DNA of 64,000 bases, taken from NCBI RefSeq assembly GCF_005063415.1, contig NZ_SUEG01000008.1, positions 20,579 to 84,578 of the forward strand. Reading direction: 5' to 3'. The notes under the pieces are model-generated. The model made no database searches, had not been told where the DNA came from, and was given only the letters and a program-made list of their open reading frames with translations. The position numbers and the translations under genes are program-made. Below are positions 1 through 9,447 of the stretch, piece after piece; the stretch's first letter is position 1; each line of letters opens with the position of its first letter. The stretch is from Mesorhizobium sp. (GTDB taxonomy: Bacteria > Pseudomonadota > Alphaproteobacteria > Rhizobiales > Rhizobiaceae).

Positions 1-818
1 GGATTTCCCCGGATCACCGCAACCAAGGTCGCAAACGGTCCAACTTCCGACCAGAGACGAAGCTCCCCGAAACGGATAGTGTCCAGGCCGCTCTGTTCTT
101 TCTCGTTAAATGAGTCCTTTACAAAATCTTGAATTGCACTAAGCATAGAAGAAATGAGTTGAGGATCTTCGCTAGTTGCATTATCAGCAGTTACATGCGC
201 TATCAAAAGACCGGAATTGCGATTGATGAGAAAGACATGTTCCACACGATAGACAAGAGAATGCTTAAGAACAACTTCTGAGAAGCTTGCTCCCGTTCTC
301 CAGGCTTCAAGTCTCCACTTGAGCCCATGCCAGGTAAAAATATGTCTTAAAGTTTCATTCAGCGATTGAAAGGTTTGGTCGATCTTTTCGCCGATCGACT
401 TGCGAATAGCCGGCAGAAACACCGGATACAATATATCCGTAAGCGTACGCGGGCTCTTCTGGATGGACCGTTGCACGGCCCTCTCGACAGCTGGCGCAAG
501 GGCCTCTCCGAGTTGCGCATGAGGCACACGTGCGGCTGCACTGGGGAGAACGCTCCCCACTGCAGCCGCAAGCTGCTCGGGTTCGTCGAGCAGGTGCGTA
601 ACTCGCGAAAGCTCCGAAATTTCGCGGCCGACCAGCAGCTGGCGCAGCGTTTCCATGCGAGGATCGGCGGTTGGGATTCCGTCGAGACGCGCACGATAGT
701 CCGGATCAACGTTCCGGGCAATTTCGATCAAAAGGCGAGCCAGAGCCTCGCGATCAATCTCTGTATCGTTCGAAGCTGCTCGTTGAGGAAGGCTGATTGG
801 GTCGACAGTCGACGTCAA
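1..818 (-). CDS. OmpA-family envelope protein, N-terminal part (runs off the window)
   Basis: An open frame of about 272 codons runs from about 818 to the window edge with no stop, so the 3' part is missing. The translation contains DILYPVFLPAIRK, LKWRLEAWRTG, YRVEHVFLINRNSG and ISSMLSAIQDFVKDSF. From family knowledge this is the cytosolic region that precedes the membrane helix and OmpA/MotB-like peptidoglycan-binding domain in a group of bacterial OmpA-family proteins; those later domains would lie outside the window. The start is uncertain: TTG at 818 follows the upstream stop at once but has no clear ribosome-binding site, and an in-frame ATG lies at 656. It probably forms an operon with the coiled-coil gene upstream (7-bp gap). 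The distal 300 bases are visibly more A+T-rich than the rest of the window. Confidence 0.7.
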   Translation of the reverse strand, partial: MTSTVDPISLPQRAASNDTEIDREALARLLIEIARNVDPDYRARLDGIPTADPRMETLRQLLVGREISELSRVTHLLDEPEQLAAAVGSVLPSAAARVPHAQLGEALAPAVERAVQRSIQKSPRTLTDILYPVFLPAIRKSIGEKIDQTFQSLNETLRHIFTWHGLKWRLEAWRTGASFSEVVLKHSLVYRVEHVFLINRNSGLLIAHVTADNATSEDPQLISSMLSAIQDFVKDSFNEKEQSGLDTIRFGELRLWSEVGPFATLVAVIRGN

Positions 819-825
819 GTTCCGA

Positions 826-1491
826 TCAACTCACTTTCCACGTACGCTCCGAGTTGTTCTTGCTGCCTGCGGGATCCTGATTTAGACATTTTGCAACCTC
901 GACAAACAGGCCAGCCAAAAGATTTCGGTCGGTCTTGACATTGCCAAGATCGGAAAACATTTTCTCCATCAGCATCTGAATGCTTTCATTCTTTTGCTTG
1001 ATTTCCTCACGCAACAAATGATCGTTTCGATTTATCCGGTCCGCAACTTCCCGCTCAAGCTCGCTCAACTGATCCGACAACGCGCGCACCTGCTTTTCGA
1101 GCGCCTGATTTTGCTCCCGAAGATTCCGATCAATCTCCTTGTCGGCGTCGGCTCGCGCGTCTTTTTCGTTCCGCAATTGCGCCGCAAGCGAGTCGACCTG
1201 CTTCTTTGCATTTGACTCGTACATTTCAAGATTGCGCTTGGCCTCGGATTCGACATCCTTGAAGCGCTGCAAGACCCGTTCTTCAAGCTTGGAAAAGCGG
1301 CGGTCATAGTCCTGCATCTGGTTGCCGAACAGCAGATCACGTATCTTGTCGACACCTACAGCGTCGCCGGGGGCCCCGCTCTCGCGAGCCTGGCCCGCCA
1401 TGAAGGTCAGCCCGCTTCCTTCTGCATTACTTATCAGATTTGCGTCCGCTTTATTTGCCGAAGAAGCGGTACTCGAAGATTCCTTGGCCAT
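826..1491 (-). CDS. Coiled-coil protein of unknown function
   Basis: This encodes 221 residues. The N-terminal 50 residues are Ser/Ala/Gly-rich and probably disordered. Residues 60-175 are a long heptad-rich coiled coil with many Glu, Lys, Arg and Gln (for example LEKQVRALSDQLSELE). A short C-terminal segment, MEKMFSDLGNVKTDRNLLAGLF, may be a small helical domain. There is no signal peptide or membrane segment, so it is probably cytosolic. The start is ATG-GCC, with AGGAGG about nine bases upstream; a second ATG five bases further upstream is in another frame. The stop lies 7 bp before the OmpA-family gene, so the two are probably co-transcribed and may work together at the envelope. No family was recognised. 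Confidence 0.75.
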   Translation of the reverse strand: MAKESSSTASSANKADANLISNAEGSGLTFMAGQARESGAPGDAVGVDKIRDLLFGNQMQDYDRRFSKLEERVLQRFKDVESEAKRNLEMYESNAKKQVDSLAAQLRNEKDARADADKEIDRNLREQNQALEKQVRALSDQLSELEREVADRINRNDHLLREEIKQKNESIQMLMEKMFSDLGNVKTDRNLLAGLFVEVAKCLNQDPAGSKNNSERTWKVS

Positions 1492-1588
1492 CCCATGCCC
1501 CTCCTTTTGAACATTTTCACAGCGCTAATTTAGCAACTGATAAACTTGCCAGCAAAATTGCCGACCCGCAAGCCGGAATCTTCTCGGC

Positions 1589-1774
1589 TTAAGTCAGTTC
1601 GTACGTCCCATTCGGGTAGATTTCGACATGCGGCTCGATCCGGATCAGCTTGCGCTCGCGTCTTCGCCCGCGATCATCTTTTTGCAGATCAATTGCGCGA
1701 AAGGAAATGCCCGGCGCATCGGCCTCAGCTCTAAGCCGTCGGGCATGCGCGCTTGCCATTCGGCCTGTCTTCAA
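1589..1774 (-). CDS. Possible small basic protein (61 aa)
   Basis: A short frame with a TTG start encodes a charged protein: basic Arg-rich segments around residues 35-45 and a C-terminus HVEIYPNGTYELT that reads like a beta hairpin. The frame stays open about 20 codons upstream of the TTG, so the start is uncertain. A GAGGCGGG stretch lies upstream. It is transcribed toward the coiled-coil gene with a gap of about 100 bp. No family was recognised; it could be a real small protein or the C-terminal remnant of a larger gene. Confidence 0.3.
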   Translation of the reverse strand: MKTGRMASAHARRLRAEADAPGISFRAIDLQKDDRGRRRERKLIRIEPHVEIYPNGTYELT

Positions 1775-1900
1775 GTCTTTTTTGCCCGCCTCTAATTCGC
1801 CCTTATCTTGACAGGGCAGTGCTGCCAGCCGATGCCGTCATCCGGTTTTGACATTTGCCGACTCTTGCCGAAGAAGACGAAAGCTCGATGATCCAGGACA

Positions 1901-2112
1901 ATGCTACCGCAAGGCGGTGTGGTACCGATGTTCAATGCCGAGCAAACCGTCGGCGCAACGCTTGCCGGCATCCGCCGGCAGACCTGCCAGATACTGGATA
2001 TAGTGGTGATGGACGATGGGTCGACGGACTGATCGGCGTCGATTGTGACGGCTTCCGCCGAGAAAGATCAACACATCCTGTTCTACCTCGAACCAGGCGC
2101 GGGTAAGACGGC
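1901..2112 (+). pseudogene. Remnant of a family 2 glycosyltransferase N-terminus with in-frame stop
   Basis: The frame reads VVPMFNAEQTVGATLAGIRR, then ILDIVVMDDGSTD, then TGA at 2030-2032, and continues in the same frame as SASIVTASAEKDQHILFY and LEPGAGKT. This is the normal beginning of a GT2 (GT-A fold) domain, including the nucleotide-binding DDGSTD motif. A glycine codon (GGA) is the usual next residue, and GGA to TGA is a single-base change. The frame breaks into the next gene, which starts with its own complete GT2 domain. It is read here as a decayed tandem copy of a GT2 domain, possibly of an ancestral longer fusion. Confidence 0.65.
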
Positions 2113-5085
2113 GTGGCGGATGTTCCCTTGGTTTCAATCGTGGTTCCTGCGCACAACGCGGAGGTAACGCTGGCGCGCGCACTCGATTGCCTTCTCGATC
2201 AGGAAATAGTGGATTGGGAGGCGATCATCGTCGACGACGCCTCCACGGACCGCACCCCCGCGATCATCGCCGGTTATGTAGAGCACGATGCCCGATTTCG
2301 GACGTTGCAGTCTCGTGCGCATAGCCCCGCCGACGCGCGCAATAGCGGGATTTCGACAGCGCGCGGCCGCTGGCTCATGTTTCTGGATGCGGACGATTGG
2401 GTGGATGCCAGCTTCCTTGCGAAAATGCTGGCCGCACTGAAATCCGCTCCCGATGCTGTGGCCGCCTATTGCGGTTCCCGGCGCGTGATGCCCGATGGCG
2501 AACTCACCCCGGCGAGCATCACAACGGAGGTCGCGATCCAGCCCTTCGAAACATTCGCCCGCCGGTGCGCCATTCGCACTCACGCGCTGCTGGTCGACCG
2601 GGAGACAATTGTCGAGTTGGGCGGTTTCGATGTGTCTCTGCGCACCTGCGAGGACTGGGACCTGTGGCAGCGCCTCGCACGTCTGGGCAGAAATTGGCTG
2701 ATGGTCGACGAGCCGCTCGCTTTGTATCGGGCCAGCCCCAACGCGCTCAGCCGCAATTCGGCGCAGATGCTGGCAGATGCGGAAGTCGTGATCGCCCGCG
2801 GCTTTTCCGCCGATCCCAGGGTCAAACACCCGGCATCGGCTCACGCCAATGGAGCGATCGAGGCGAGCGGCCGCACCGCTTCCGAAGCACTCGCGTGGTT
2901 CGCGTTGTGGAACGCCGCATCGGATTGCGGCTGCGGCTCGCGCTCGATCAACCCGCAGTCCCTGCGCGCGCTCCCGCCAGGACGTAAATGGGCGCGTGAG
3001 ATCGCCAAGGTGGCCATCGATGGCCTTATGGCAGGAAGCCTGTCGGTGCCAGCGCAATTGGCTGCCAGGTGGGACAGGTTCGGCGGCTCCCTCACCGAGT
3101 TGATCATCGAACTCGGCAAGGTCTGGGACAATCCCGACGCGGCTCGCCGCGTCCAGTATCACCTTGAGCAAATGCTGCTCGATGTCGACGATCTTGCCGC
3201 GCCGCGCAGGCTGGCGCGCACACTTGGAATTCGTGTCGACGCGCGAAATCCGGCCTCGACCGAAGTGCCGGAAGGAATCGATCAAATCTATGCCTATCTG
3301 ATGATGGATGGCCAGATCGAGGCTCTCGTGCAGTTCGGCGTACTCGGGAACGTGACAAGGCGTCATTGGATTGAATTGATCCTGAATTTCGTGCCCCCTG
3401 AGCGGCTTATGCACAGTGCCGCGCGACTTGCGAGGCGATCGCCTGTACATGCACCGCAAAAGGGCGCCGGTGCCGACAAGTCAAACATCTTTGCAGCCGA
3501 GGCATTGTTGTCCATAGCGGAACGCCGGTCTGATCGGGACAGCCACTTCGGCAAACTCGCGGGATTGGCCGCGGAAGCGCAGGCGCTGGTTCGGTCGAGC
3601 GCCGAAACTAAAGAGCCTTTTGCAGCGCCGCGCCGTGCACGGGCCGCGGATGGGCACGACAATGATCGCACGTCTTTCTGGAATCGCCATTTCGCGACCG
3701 AGGATCCCTGGAACTACGGTTCGCCTTATGAGCAGGAAAAATATGAGCGGCAGCTCGAAATTCTGCCTGCCGTTCCCATCGGACGGGCGCTTGAGCTGGC
3801 CTGTGCGGAGGGCCACTTCACGCGGCAGCTGGCGCCGCGCGTGGGCCATTTGACCGCAACTGACATCTCCGCCGTAGCCGTCTGGCGGGCGCGCGCGCGA
3901 TGCAGCGATCAGCCGAATGTTGAGTTCGGCGTACTGGATTTTTCTGCGGACACGCTGCCGGGCGAGATGGATCTGATCGTCTGTTCGGAAGTGCTCTACT
4001 ACCTGGATGATCTCGCCGAGTTGCGGCGCATCGCCAAAAAACTCGTTGAGGCGTTGGCGCCTGGCGGCAGTTTCATCAGCGCACACGCATTCGTGCTACG
4101 TGACAATGTTGAAAGGACGGGCTTCGACTGGAACACATTCGGTGCGCAAGCAATCTCAGAGACGCTGGCAGCGACCGACGGTTTCGTCCTCGAGCAATCG
4201 ATCCAGACCGAGCTTTACCGCATAGACCGCTTCCGCCGCCTGTCACCAGGCGACGTGGCGACGGAACCGATGATAGATCATGTGCCAATCCGCGCACCCG
4301 TCGAAATCGGGGTCGCGCGAAATATCGTCTGGGGCGGGGCGCGGGCCTTGCGCCGCGACGTCGCACGTAGCGAGCGGCGACAGCGTATCCCTGTCCTCAT
4401 GTATCACAGCGTCTCCGATGAAGGTCCGGCCGCGCTCGCCCGTTTTCGGCTCACGCCCGCCGCATTCGCCAGCCAAATGGCATGGCTGCGCGCCAATGGC
4501 TTTCACGCGATTAGGTCCGAGCAGCTGGAGTGGTTCATCGCCAACCGTCAGCCTATCGTTGGCCGCCCAGTGCTCATCACGTTCGATGACGGCTTCCAGA
4601 ACTTTGCCGACTATGCCTGGCCGACCTTGCGCGCGAACGATCTGACCGCGGAAATGTTCCTGGTGACGGACTTGGTGGGTGAAAGTGCACAGTGGGACGC
4701 CTACAGCGGCCCGCCGACGCAGCTTATGGACGCCGGGACGGTGCGACGCCTCGCCGGCGAAGGTGCGTTCTTCGGAAGCCATCTGGCGACGCATCGCGCG
4801 ATCGATGGTCTGTCGAGCTCTGACTTGGCCGCCGAGCTCCTGCGCTCTCGTATGTTCATCGAACGGTGGACCGGTCGGCCAACCACGGCGTTCGCGGCAC
4901 CCTTCTCTGTCACTGACCGACGGCTTGGCCGGCTGGCCAGGGAGTGCGGCTATCGAATCGGCTTCGGCGGCAGACACGGGCCGGCGGACCTCGATTGCGA
5001 TCCCATTGACCTTCCGCGCATCGAGATTCGCGGGGATCGCTCGCTCGATGACTTCGTTGCCAAAGTCGAGGCCGTGCTCGCATGA
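2113..5085 (+). CDS. Trifunctional glycosyltransferase 2 / SAM methyltransferase / polysaccharide deacetylase fusion
   Basis: This 990-residue cytosolic protein joins three enzyme domains. Residues about 5-230 are a GT2 domain with SIVVPAHNAE, VDDAST and the metal-binding DADD motif near residue 95. Residues about 230-510 are a linker with no recognised domain. Residues about 517-700 are a class I SAM methyltransferase with motif I ALELACAEGHF and a later SEVLYYL segment. Residues about 755-990 are a CE4 (NodB-like) deacetylase with the TFDDGF motif near 820 and SHLATH near 888, which supply the Asp and His metal ligands. It probably builds and trims a methylated surface or secreted glycan; its substrate cannot be read. 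The start is GTG with no good ribosome-binding site, and an ATG in another frame overlaps it. Fusions with this domain order are known from rhizobia. Confidence 0.9.
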   Translation: MADVPLVSIVVPAHNAEVTLARALDCLLDQEIVDWEAIIVDDASTDRTPAIIAGYVEHDARFRTLQSRAHSPADARNSGISTARGRWLMFLDADDWVDASFLAKMLAALKSAPDAVAAYCGSRRVMPDGELTPASITTEVAIQPFETFARRCAIRTHALLVDRETIVELGGFDVSLRTCEDWDLWQRLARLGRNWLMVDEPLALYRASPNALSRNSAQMLADAEVVIARGFSADPRVKHPASAHANGAIEASGRTASEALAWFALWNAASDCGCGSRSINPQSLRALPPGRKWAREIAKVAIDGLMAGSLSVPAQLAARWDRFGGSLTELIIELGKVWDNPDAARRVQYHLEQMLLDVDDLAAPRRLARTLGIRVDARNPASTEVPEGIDQIYAYLMMDGQIEALVQFGVLGNVTRRHWIELILNFVPPERLMHSAARLARRSPVHAPQKGAGADKSNIFAAEALLSIAERRSDRDSHFGKLAGLAAEAQALVRSSAETKEPFAAPRRARAADGHDNDRTSFWNRHFATEDPWNYGSPYEQEKYERQLEILPAVPIGRALELACAEGHFTRQLAPRVGHLTATDISAVAVWRARARCSDQPNVEFGVLDFSADTLPGEMDLIVCSEVLYYLDDLAELRRIAKKLVEALAPGGSFISAHAFVLRDNVERTGFDWNTFGAQAISETLAATDGFVLEQSIQTELYRIDRFRRLSPGDVATEPMIDHVPIRAPVEIGVARNIVWGGARALRRDVARSERRQRIPVLMYHSVSDEGPAALARFRLTPAAFASQMAWLRANGFHAIRSEQLEWFIANRQPIVGRPVLITFDDGFQNFADYAWPTLRANDLTAEMFLVTDLVGESAQWDAYSGPPTQLMDAGTVRRLAGEGAFFGSHLATHRAIDGLSSSDLAAELLRSRMFIERWTGRPTTAFAAPFSVTDRRLGRLARECGYRIGFGGRHGPADLDCDPIDLPRIEIRGDRSLDDFVAKVEAVLA

Positions 5086-5169
5086 ACGGTGAACTTGTCG
5101 GTGTTTAGACTTGTAACGAATTAGTTCCGCTTTTGGTCAGTATCCCGCCCGTTTACCTCGTTCGCAAGT

Positions 5170-5850
5170 CTATTGGGCGACTTGGGACACGGCTGACATC
5201 AGCTCCTGCGGGCTTGGCTTTCCAAACATGTATCGCCCACCCTCTGGAACCTCCGTGAAGCTCCAGCGGACGATCCCCTGCCGGTCCAATAGGAATTGAC
5301 CGACCAGTTGTCCGTGTCCTGTTGCCATCATCTGCTCGTCGGCTTCGGTCACTTCGTAATGGTCCTTCTTGTTGAGGAATTCGCTGGCCACCAAAGGATC
5401 CATAGGACCGGGCAACTCGCCGGGTATGTCGACCCGCATATCCTTTGCCGCTGCCATCGAGACCTTGTACGGCCAGTTCGTCTCGTTTTGGGTGAATTCG
5501 AGATTGGGCAGCCCAAAGGCACGATGTGAAGCACGTTCAGGGTCGGAGGCCGCAAGCAGATTCGGCATCGGATGGTAGCGGAAATAGAGACGTGCCCGTT
5601 CGATCGGCGTGTTGACCACCGTCAGGCTCTCCACGCCCTTTTCGCGCAGCTCCGGATCAAGCCGCGCCTGGGCGGCGATATAGCGCCGGCAAAACGCACA
5701 ATGCAGACCTCGAAACAGGCCGACCAGCACCGGTTTTTGGCCGCGAAAGTCGTCAAGCGCGATCTTGCCTTCCTGGGTAATGGCGTCGAGTACCAAGTTC
5801 GGCGCACGGTCGCCCGGTTGAAGCGGCACCAAGTCACTACGCGCGGACAT
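5170..5850 (-). CDS. Peroxiredoxin-like (AhpC/TSA, redoxin) protein
   Basis: This encodes 226 residues of thioredoxin fold. After PLQPGDRAPNLVLDAI comes the active-site region LFRGLHCAFCRRYIAAQ, with a CxxC pair in place of the single peroxidatic Cys of typical AhpC. The C-terminal half has QFLLDRQGIVRWSF, the common redoxin strand. It probably reduces peroxides or disulfides in the cytosol; no signal peptide was seen. The frame extends upstream to 6006, but ATG at 5850 is preferred because GGAGG lies about six bases upstream and the extension has no family resemblance. It lies 19 bp downstream of the large cyclase gene on the same strand and is probably co-transcribed. Confidence 0.8.
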   Translation of the reverse strand: MSARSDLVPLQPGDRAPNLVLDAITQEGKIALDDFRGQKPVLVGLFRGLHCAFCRRYIAAQARLDPELREKGVESLTVVNTPIERARLYFRYHPMPNLLAASDPERASHRAFGLPNLEFTQNETNWPYKVSMAAAKDMRVDIPGELPGPMDPLVASEFLNKKDHYEVTEADEQMMATGHGQLVGQFLLDRQGIVRWSFTEVPEGGRYMFGKPSPQELMSAVSQVAQ

Positions 5851-5869
5851 TTCCAACCTCCAACCCCGG

Positions 5870-8800
5870 CTAGTCGAGAAAAGGCAGCACCACAAGCGCT
5901 TCCGGGTCGAGCCCGTGCTGGGCGCATATACCCTGCGCCAGGGAAAAGTAGCGTTCGGCCTCGGCCAGATTGTCGAGGTCGAGATTAAGCGTTGCAAGAC
6001 CATCATAGCACGGAAACAGCAGTTGGGGTTCGCCCGTTTCGCGGGCTACGTCCAGTGCTTCGTGAAACAACCCAACCGCCAGGTCCGGACGGCCGTTGCA
6101 CTGGTGGATCTGTCCAAGCACGATCAACGGCACCGGCAGGTGCTCGCGCTGGTCGAGCGCCCGGTCGATCTCGATGGCCTTCTCGGCAGCAGGCACGCCC
6201 TCCGTTGGACAGCGATCCGTGAAAGTACAACAAGCGACAGCCAGATTGGCGAGAAGGCGCGCCTGGAAACCCAAATCACCAATACGGCGCGCCACTTCAA
6301 GACCGCGCCGACAGACCTCCATCGCCTGTGCCGGATCGATGGTCGTGTAAAGCACGCCGAGATTGGTGTAGCCGCGGCAGGCCGCGCCCAGCAGACCGGC
6401 GGCTTCGGCCAATTCAATGCTGCGCTCAACCTGACGCACGGCCTCACGGTTTCGCCCAAGGCGAGCCAGCGCGACAGCCTTGGTATTGAGTGCCTCGGCG
6501 GTCACAAGAGTGGCATCACGCCCTACCTCGGAGACATGCTCCGTTGTCAGAGTGCGTACGCAATCCAGCGCCGCGTCTGCCCATTTTGCCGCGAGAGCGT
6601 GATCTCCGCTACGGAACGCCTGCCGGCCACGTTCTTGCCACAGATGCGCCTGCTCGATCGGGGCATCCGCTCCATCGAGGAGCGCTGCCGCCTCAGCATA
6701 GCGAGGTTCTGCCTTGTCCCGCTTGCCGACGTCCCAGAGCAGCCGGCCGATCTTACGCAAAACTCGCGCCGAGGCGACGCGATTGGCCGACTCGCGGTAT
6801 GCCTGCAACACCGTCTCGTAGTGGTGGTGCGCGATCTCGCGGCGGCCTGCCGGGCCGCTCAAATCGGCAATGCGCTCCGCAATTGCCAGTTTGAGCGGTG
6901 TCTGCCCGATCGCGTCCAATGCAGTCAGTGCTCGCTCGTAGAAACGAAGGGCGTCGTCGTTGGCGTATATTATACGAGCGCGATCGCCCGCCGCCTGCAG
7001 GTAGTGCGCGCCCTTCTCCCGCTCGGCGCTCTGTGCAAAATGATGACCGAGCACGGTCAAATCCTCGAGCCGTTCCGGCTTGTCGCCGCACAGTTGCTCC
7101 AAGGCAGCTCCGACCCGCCCGTGGATGTCGGTCCGGCGTTGCAGGAGCAGATTCTGGTAGATCACGTCCTGCAGCAATGTTTGCGTAAAGCGGTAGCTTT
7201 GCGACGAGACCGAGCCTGATCCGGCAACTTCCTCGATGATTTCCGCATCGCAAAGCAGTTCGCAGCCGGCTTCTAGCCGGGCGGGGTCGGCTGTCACGGT
7301 TTTCAGAAGTGTGGCATCGAAGCGCGGGCCGATTACCGCGGCCTCCTGGGCCAACCGGCGCACCTCTTGGGGCAGCCGGTCGACGCGGGCAAGCAACATT
7401 GCCTGGATAGTGGCGGGGATGCCGGTTGCGACTTCGCCTGCCACAGCCCGCCATCGCTGGCCCTCTCGCATCAGTACACCGCGATCGATAAGGCCGCGAA
7501 CGATCTCCTCTACAAAAAGGGGGTTGCCGCCCGCGCGCTCGAGGATCTGGTCGAGAAGCCCTCCTGCGGAGTTTACCCAGCTCTCGCCGAAAAGCGCTGC
7601 CAGCAGGCTGCGTCCGTCATCTCTGTTGAGCGGCGGAAGCCTGAGCGCTGTGTGACTGACCCGACTTGAGTCGAGCTGGTCGTTGTCCGGCGCCGGACGA
7701 TGCGTGACCAGCAACATCAACCGTGTACGTTCCAACCTGTCCATCACGAAACGTAGTGCCTCGAGCGACACGGCGTCGGCCCAGTGCAGGTCTTCGACGA
7801 CAATCAACAGCGGCGACAACGCAAGCCGCCGTTCGATGATTGTGCGGACTGCGTAGAGAATTTGCCGCCGCAGCTGCTCGGGTTCGACATGCTGCAAGGT
7901 GGCATCGGGGTCGCCAAGGCCGAGCACATGGTAGAGCAAAGGCATCAGCCGCATCGCCTCCTCGCCCTGCAGGCCGAGATCGGTAAGCAAGCCTGCGAGC
8001 TTCCCCCGCATTTCGTCCCCATTGTCGTTTTGCATCATCCCGGCGGCGCTGCGCACCACAGCGCCCAAGGCGCCAAAAGATTGCTCACCCAGCGGTGAGC
8101 ACGTGGCCTGCCGCACGGCGACGTTGCGAAAACGATCCTCGTCGCCGACGCGGGCGACGAACTCCTTCACCAGCCGCGATTTCCCGATACCGGCTTCTCC
8201 GACGAGGCGGACAAGTTGGGCCGAGCCGCCGCACGCCTGGTCAAGGCTCGCCAGCATTCTATTGAGCTCCGCACCACGACCTATTAGCGGCGCACTGAGG
8301 CCGAGCGCCTCGAGCCCGCGCGCTGCACGCGGCGTCGCAAGCGGTGCGTCCAGTCGATGGACGAGAACGCTGCCAGCCTTGCCGCGAAACACGACATCGC
8401 CCAGCGACTCGTAAGAGAAGGCATGCCGGGTCAGCCTGTGAGTGAGCTCGCCTACCAGCACCTCACCCGGTGCGGCCAGCGATTGCAGGCGTTGCGCCGT
8501 ATTCACTGTGTCGCCGGTCACCGAATAGGATCTCGCGGTGCCGATGCCCAATCCGCCAGTAACGACCGGACCGGTGTTTATGCCGATATGGAGTAACAGA
8601 GGCGAGCCGGAGTGGGGAGTGCTTTCGCCGAGCCGCGCCGTCCGGGCGATCATGTCGAGAGCGGCGCGAAGCGCACGTTCCGGATCGTCCTCATGCGCGA
8701 CCGGCGCACCGAACAAAGCCAGCAGTGCATCGCCGATGAATTTGTCGACAAAACCACCAAAGTTTCGCACGGCCGACGTCAATTCCTTGAACAGTTTGTT

Positions 8801-9169
8801 CTGCAGCGCTTGCATGACCTCGGGGTCGAGCTGCTCGCTGAGTGTCGTGAAGCCGCAAAGGTCGGCGAACAGCACCGTTACCGTCCGGCGATCGGCGTCA
8901 GAGACGGGATGCGGCCCTTCTTCGCTTTCGATGTTCGGAAGCAGCGACGGAGTTCGAGAAGGCGGCACAATGGTCCGGCTTGGTGTCGGAGCAGGCCGTT
9001 CGACGGCTTTTGCGGACGCACCGACGCTTGCCCCACATTTCGGACAGAACTCGAAATCAGGTGCGCAGGGGTAGCCGCAACTGGCGCATGGCACGGGCTG
9101 GCGCCTGCCACACCTCGGACAGAAGGCGTAACCGCCCTCAATCTCGAAACCGCAGCCCGAGCAGTCCAT
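5870..9169 (-). CDS. Class III adenylate cyclase fused to AAA ATPase and TPR regulator
   Basis: About 1100 residues. The first 50 residues hold two zinc-ribbon pairs of CxxC (CSGCG, CPRCG, CASCG, CPKCG). A class III cyclase domain follows (about residues 85-265). Its metal aspartates are present in LFADLCGFT and IGDALLALFG, its purine-contacting Lys in VDKFIGDA, and its Asp/Asn/Arg set in VTGDTVNTAQR, so it should be catalytically competent. Next is an AAA/STAND ATPase with Walker A GEAGIGKS and Walker B LLIVVEDLHWAD. The C-terminal 400 residues are TPR-like helical repeats. From known family members it is a soluble cAMP-producing signal integrator. ATG at 9169 is chosen because GAGGT lies about eight bases upstream; a GTG at 9184 is possible. 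Confidence 0.9.
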   Translation of the reverse strand: MDCSGCGFEIEGGYAFCPRCGRRQPVPCASCGYPCAPDFEFCPKCGASVGASAKAVERPAPTPSRTIVPPSRTPSLLPNIESEEGPHPVSDADRRTVTVLFADLCGFTTLSEQLDPEVMQALQNKLFKELTSAVRNFGGFVDKFIGDALLALFGAPVAHEDDPERALRAALDMIARTARLGESTPHSGSPLLLHIGINTGPVVTGGLGIGTARSYSVTGDTVNTAQRLQSLAAPGEVLVGELTHRLTRHAFSYESLGDVVFRGKAGSVLVHRLDAPLATPRAARGLEALGLSAPLIGRGAELNRMLASLDQACGGSAQLVRLVGEAGIGKSRLVKEFVARVGDEDRFRNVAVRQATCSPLGEQSFGALGAVVRSAAGMMQNDNGDEMRGKLAGLLTDLGLQGEEAMRLMPLLYHVLGLGDPDATLQHVEPEQLRRQILYAVRTIIERRLALSPLLIVVEDLHWADAVSLEALRFVMDRLERTRLMLLVTHRPAPDNDQLDSSRVSHTALRLPPLNRDDGRSLLAALFGESWVNSAGGLLDQILERAGGNPLFVEEIVRGLIDRGVLMREGQRWRAVAGEVATGIPATIQAMLLARVDRLPQEVRRLAQEAAVIGPRFDATLLKTVTADPARLEAGCELLCDAEIIEEVAGSGSVSSQSYRFTQTLLQDVIYQNLLLQRRTDIHGRVGAALEQLCGDKPERLEDLTVLGHHFAQSAEREKGAHYLQAAGDRARIIYANDDALRFYERALTALDAIGQTPLKLAIAERIADLSGPAGRREIAHHHYETVLQAYRESANRVASARVLRKIGRLLWDVGKRDKAEPRYAEAAALLDGADAPIEQAHLWQERGRQAFRSGDHALAAKWADAALDCVRTLTTEHVSEVGRDATLVTAEALNTKAVALARLGRNREAVRQVERSIELAEAAGLLGAACRGYTNLGVLYTTIDPAQAMEVCRRGLEVARRIGDLGFQARLLANLAVACCTFTDRCPTEGVPAAEKAIEIDRALDQREHLPVPLIVLGQIHQCNGRPDLAVGLFHEALDVARETGEPQLLFPCYDGLATLNLDLDNLAEAERYFSLAQGICAQHGLDPEALVVLPFLD

Positions 9170-9447
9170 CGAACAAGACCTCACTGGTGGCCGTGACGGC
9201 GTGATCTCGCCCGCACTTCACGGCCAGGCTATTCATAAGGATGCACCGATAGCCGTCGACGGGCAAGCGGCAGCGCAAATGGGCATCGTGCGACCCGTGC
9301 GGATCCTGTGGCAGAGCGCTGCGGGCAGGCATTGTTGAAGGCGCAATAGTTGTCGGATCCGCGAACGACGCCGAGATAGTCGCGCTTGCCGAAGGGGCTG
9401 TCGGCTCTGGCGGGATTGGCGTAAGCTACAGCTAAAGGGGTGCGCAC

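Noticed and set aside
2134..3459. Long minus-strand open frame opposite the trifunctional enzyme
   Set aside because: It lies fully antisense to clear GT2 sequence, has no family likeness, and long antisense frames are expected in high-G+C DNA.
9170..9447. Possible decayed gene in the divergent gap before the LivK-type gene
   Set aside because: Short minus-strand frames (for example VRGSDNYCAFNNACP) suggest coding remnants, but no family could be named and the frames break repeatedly.
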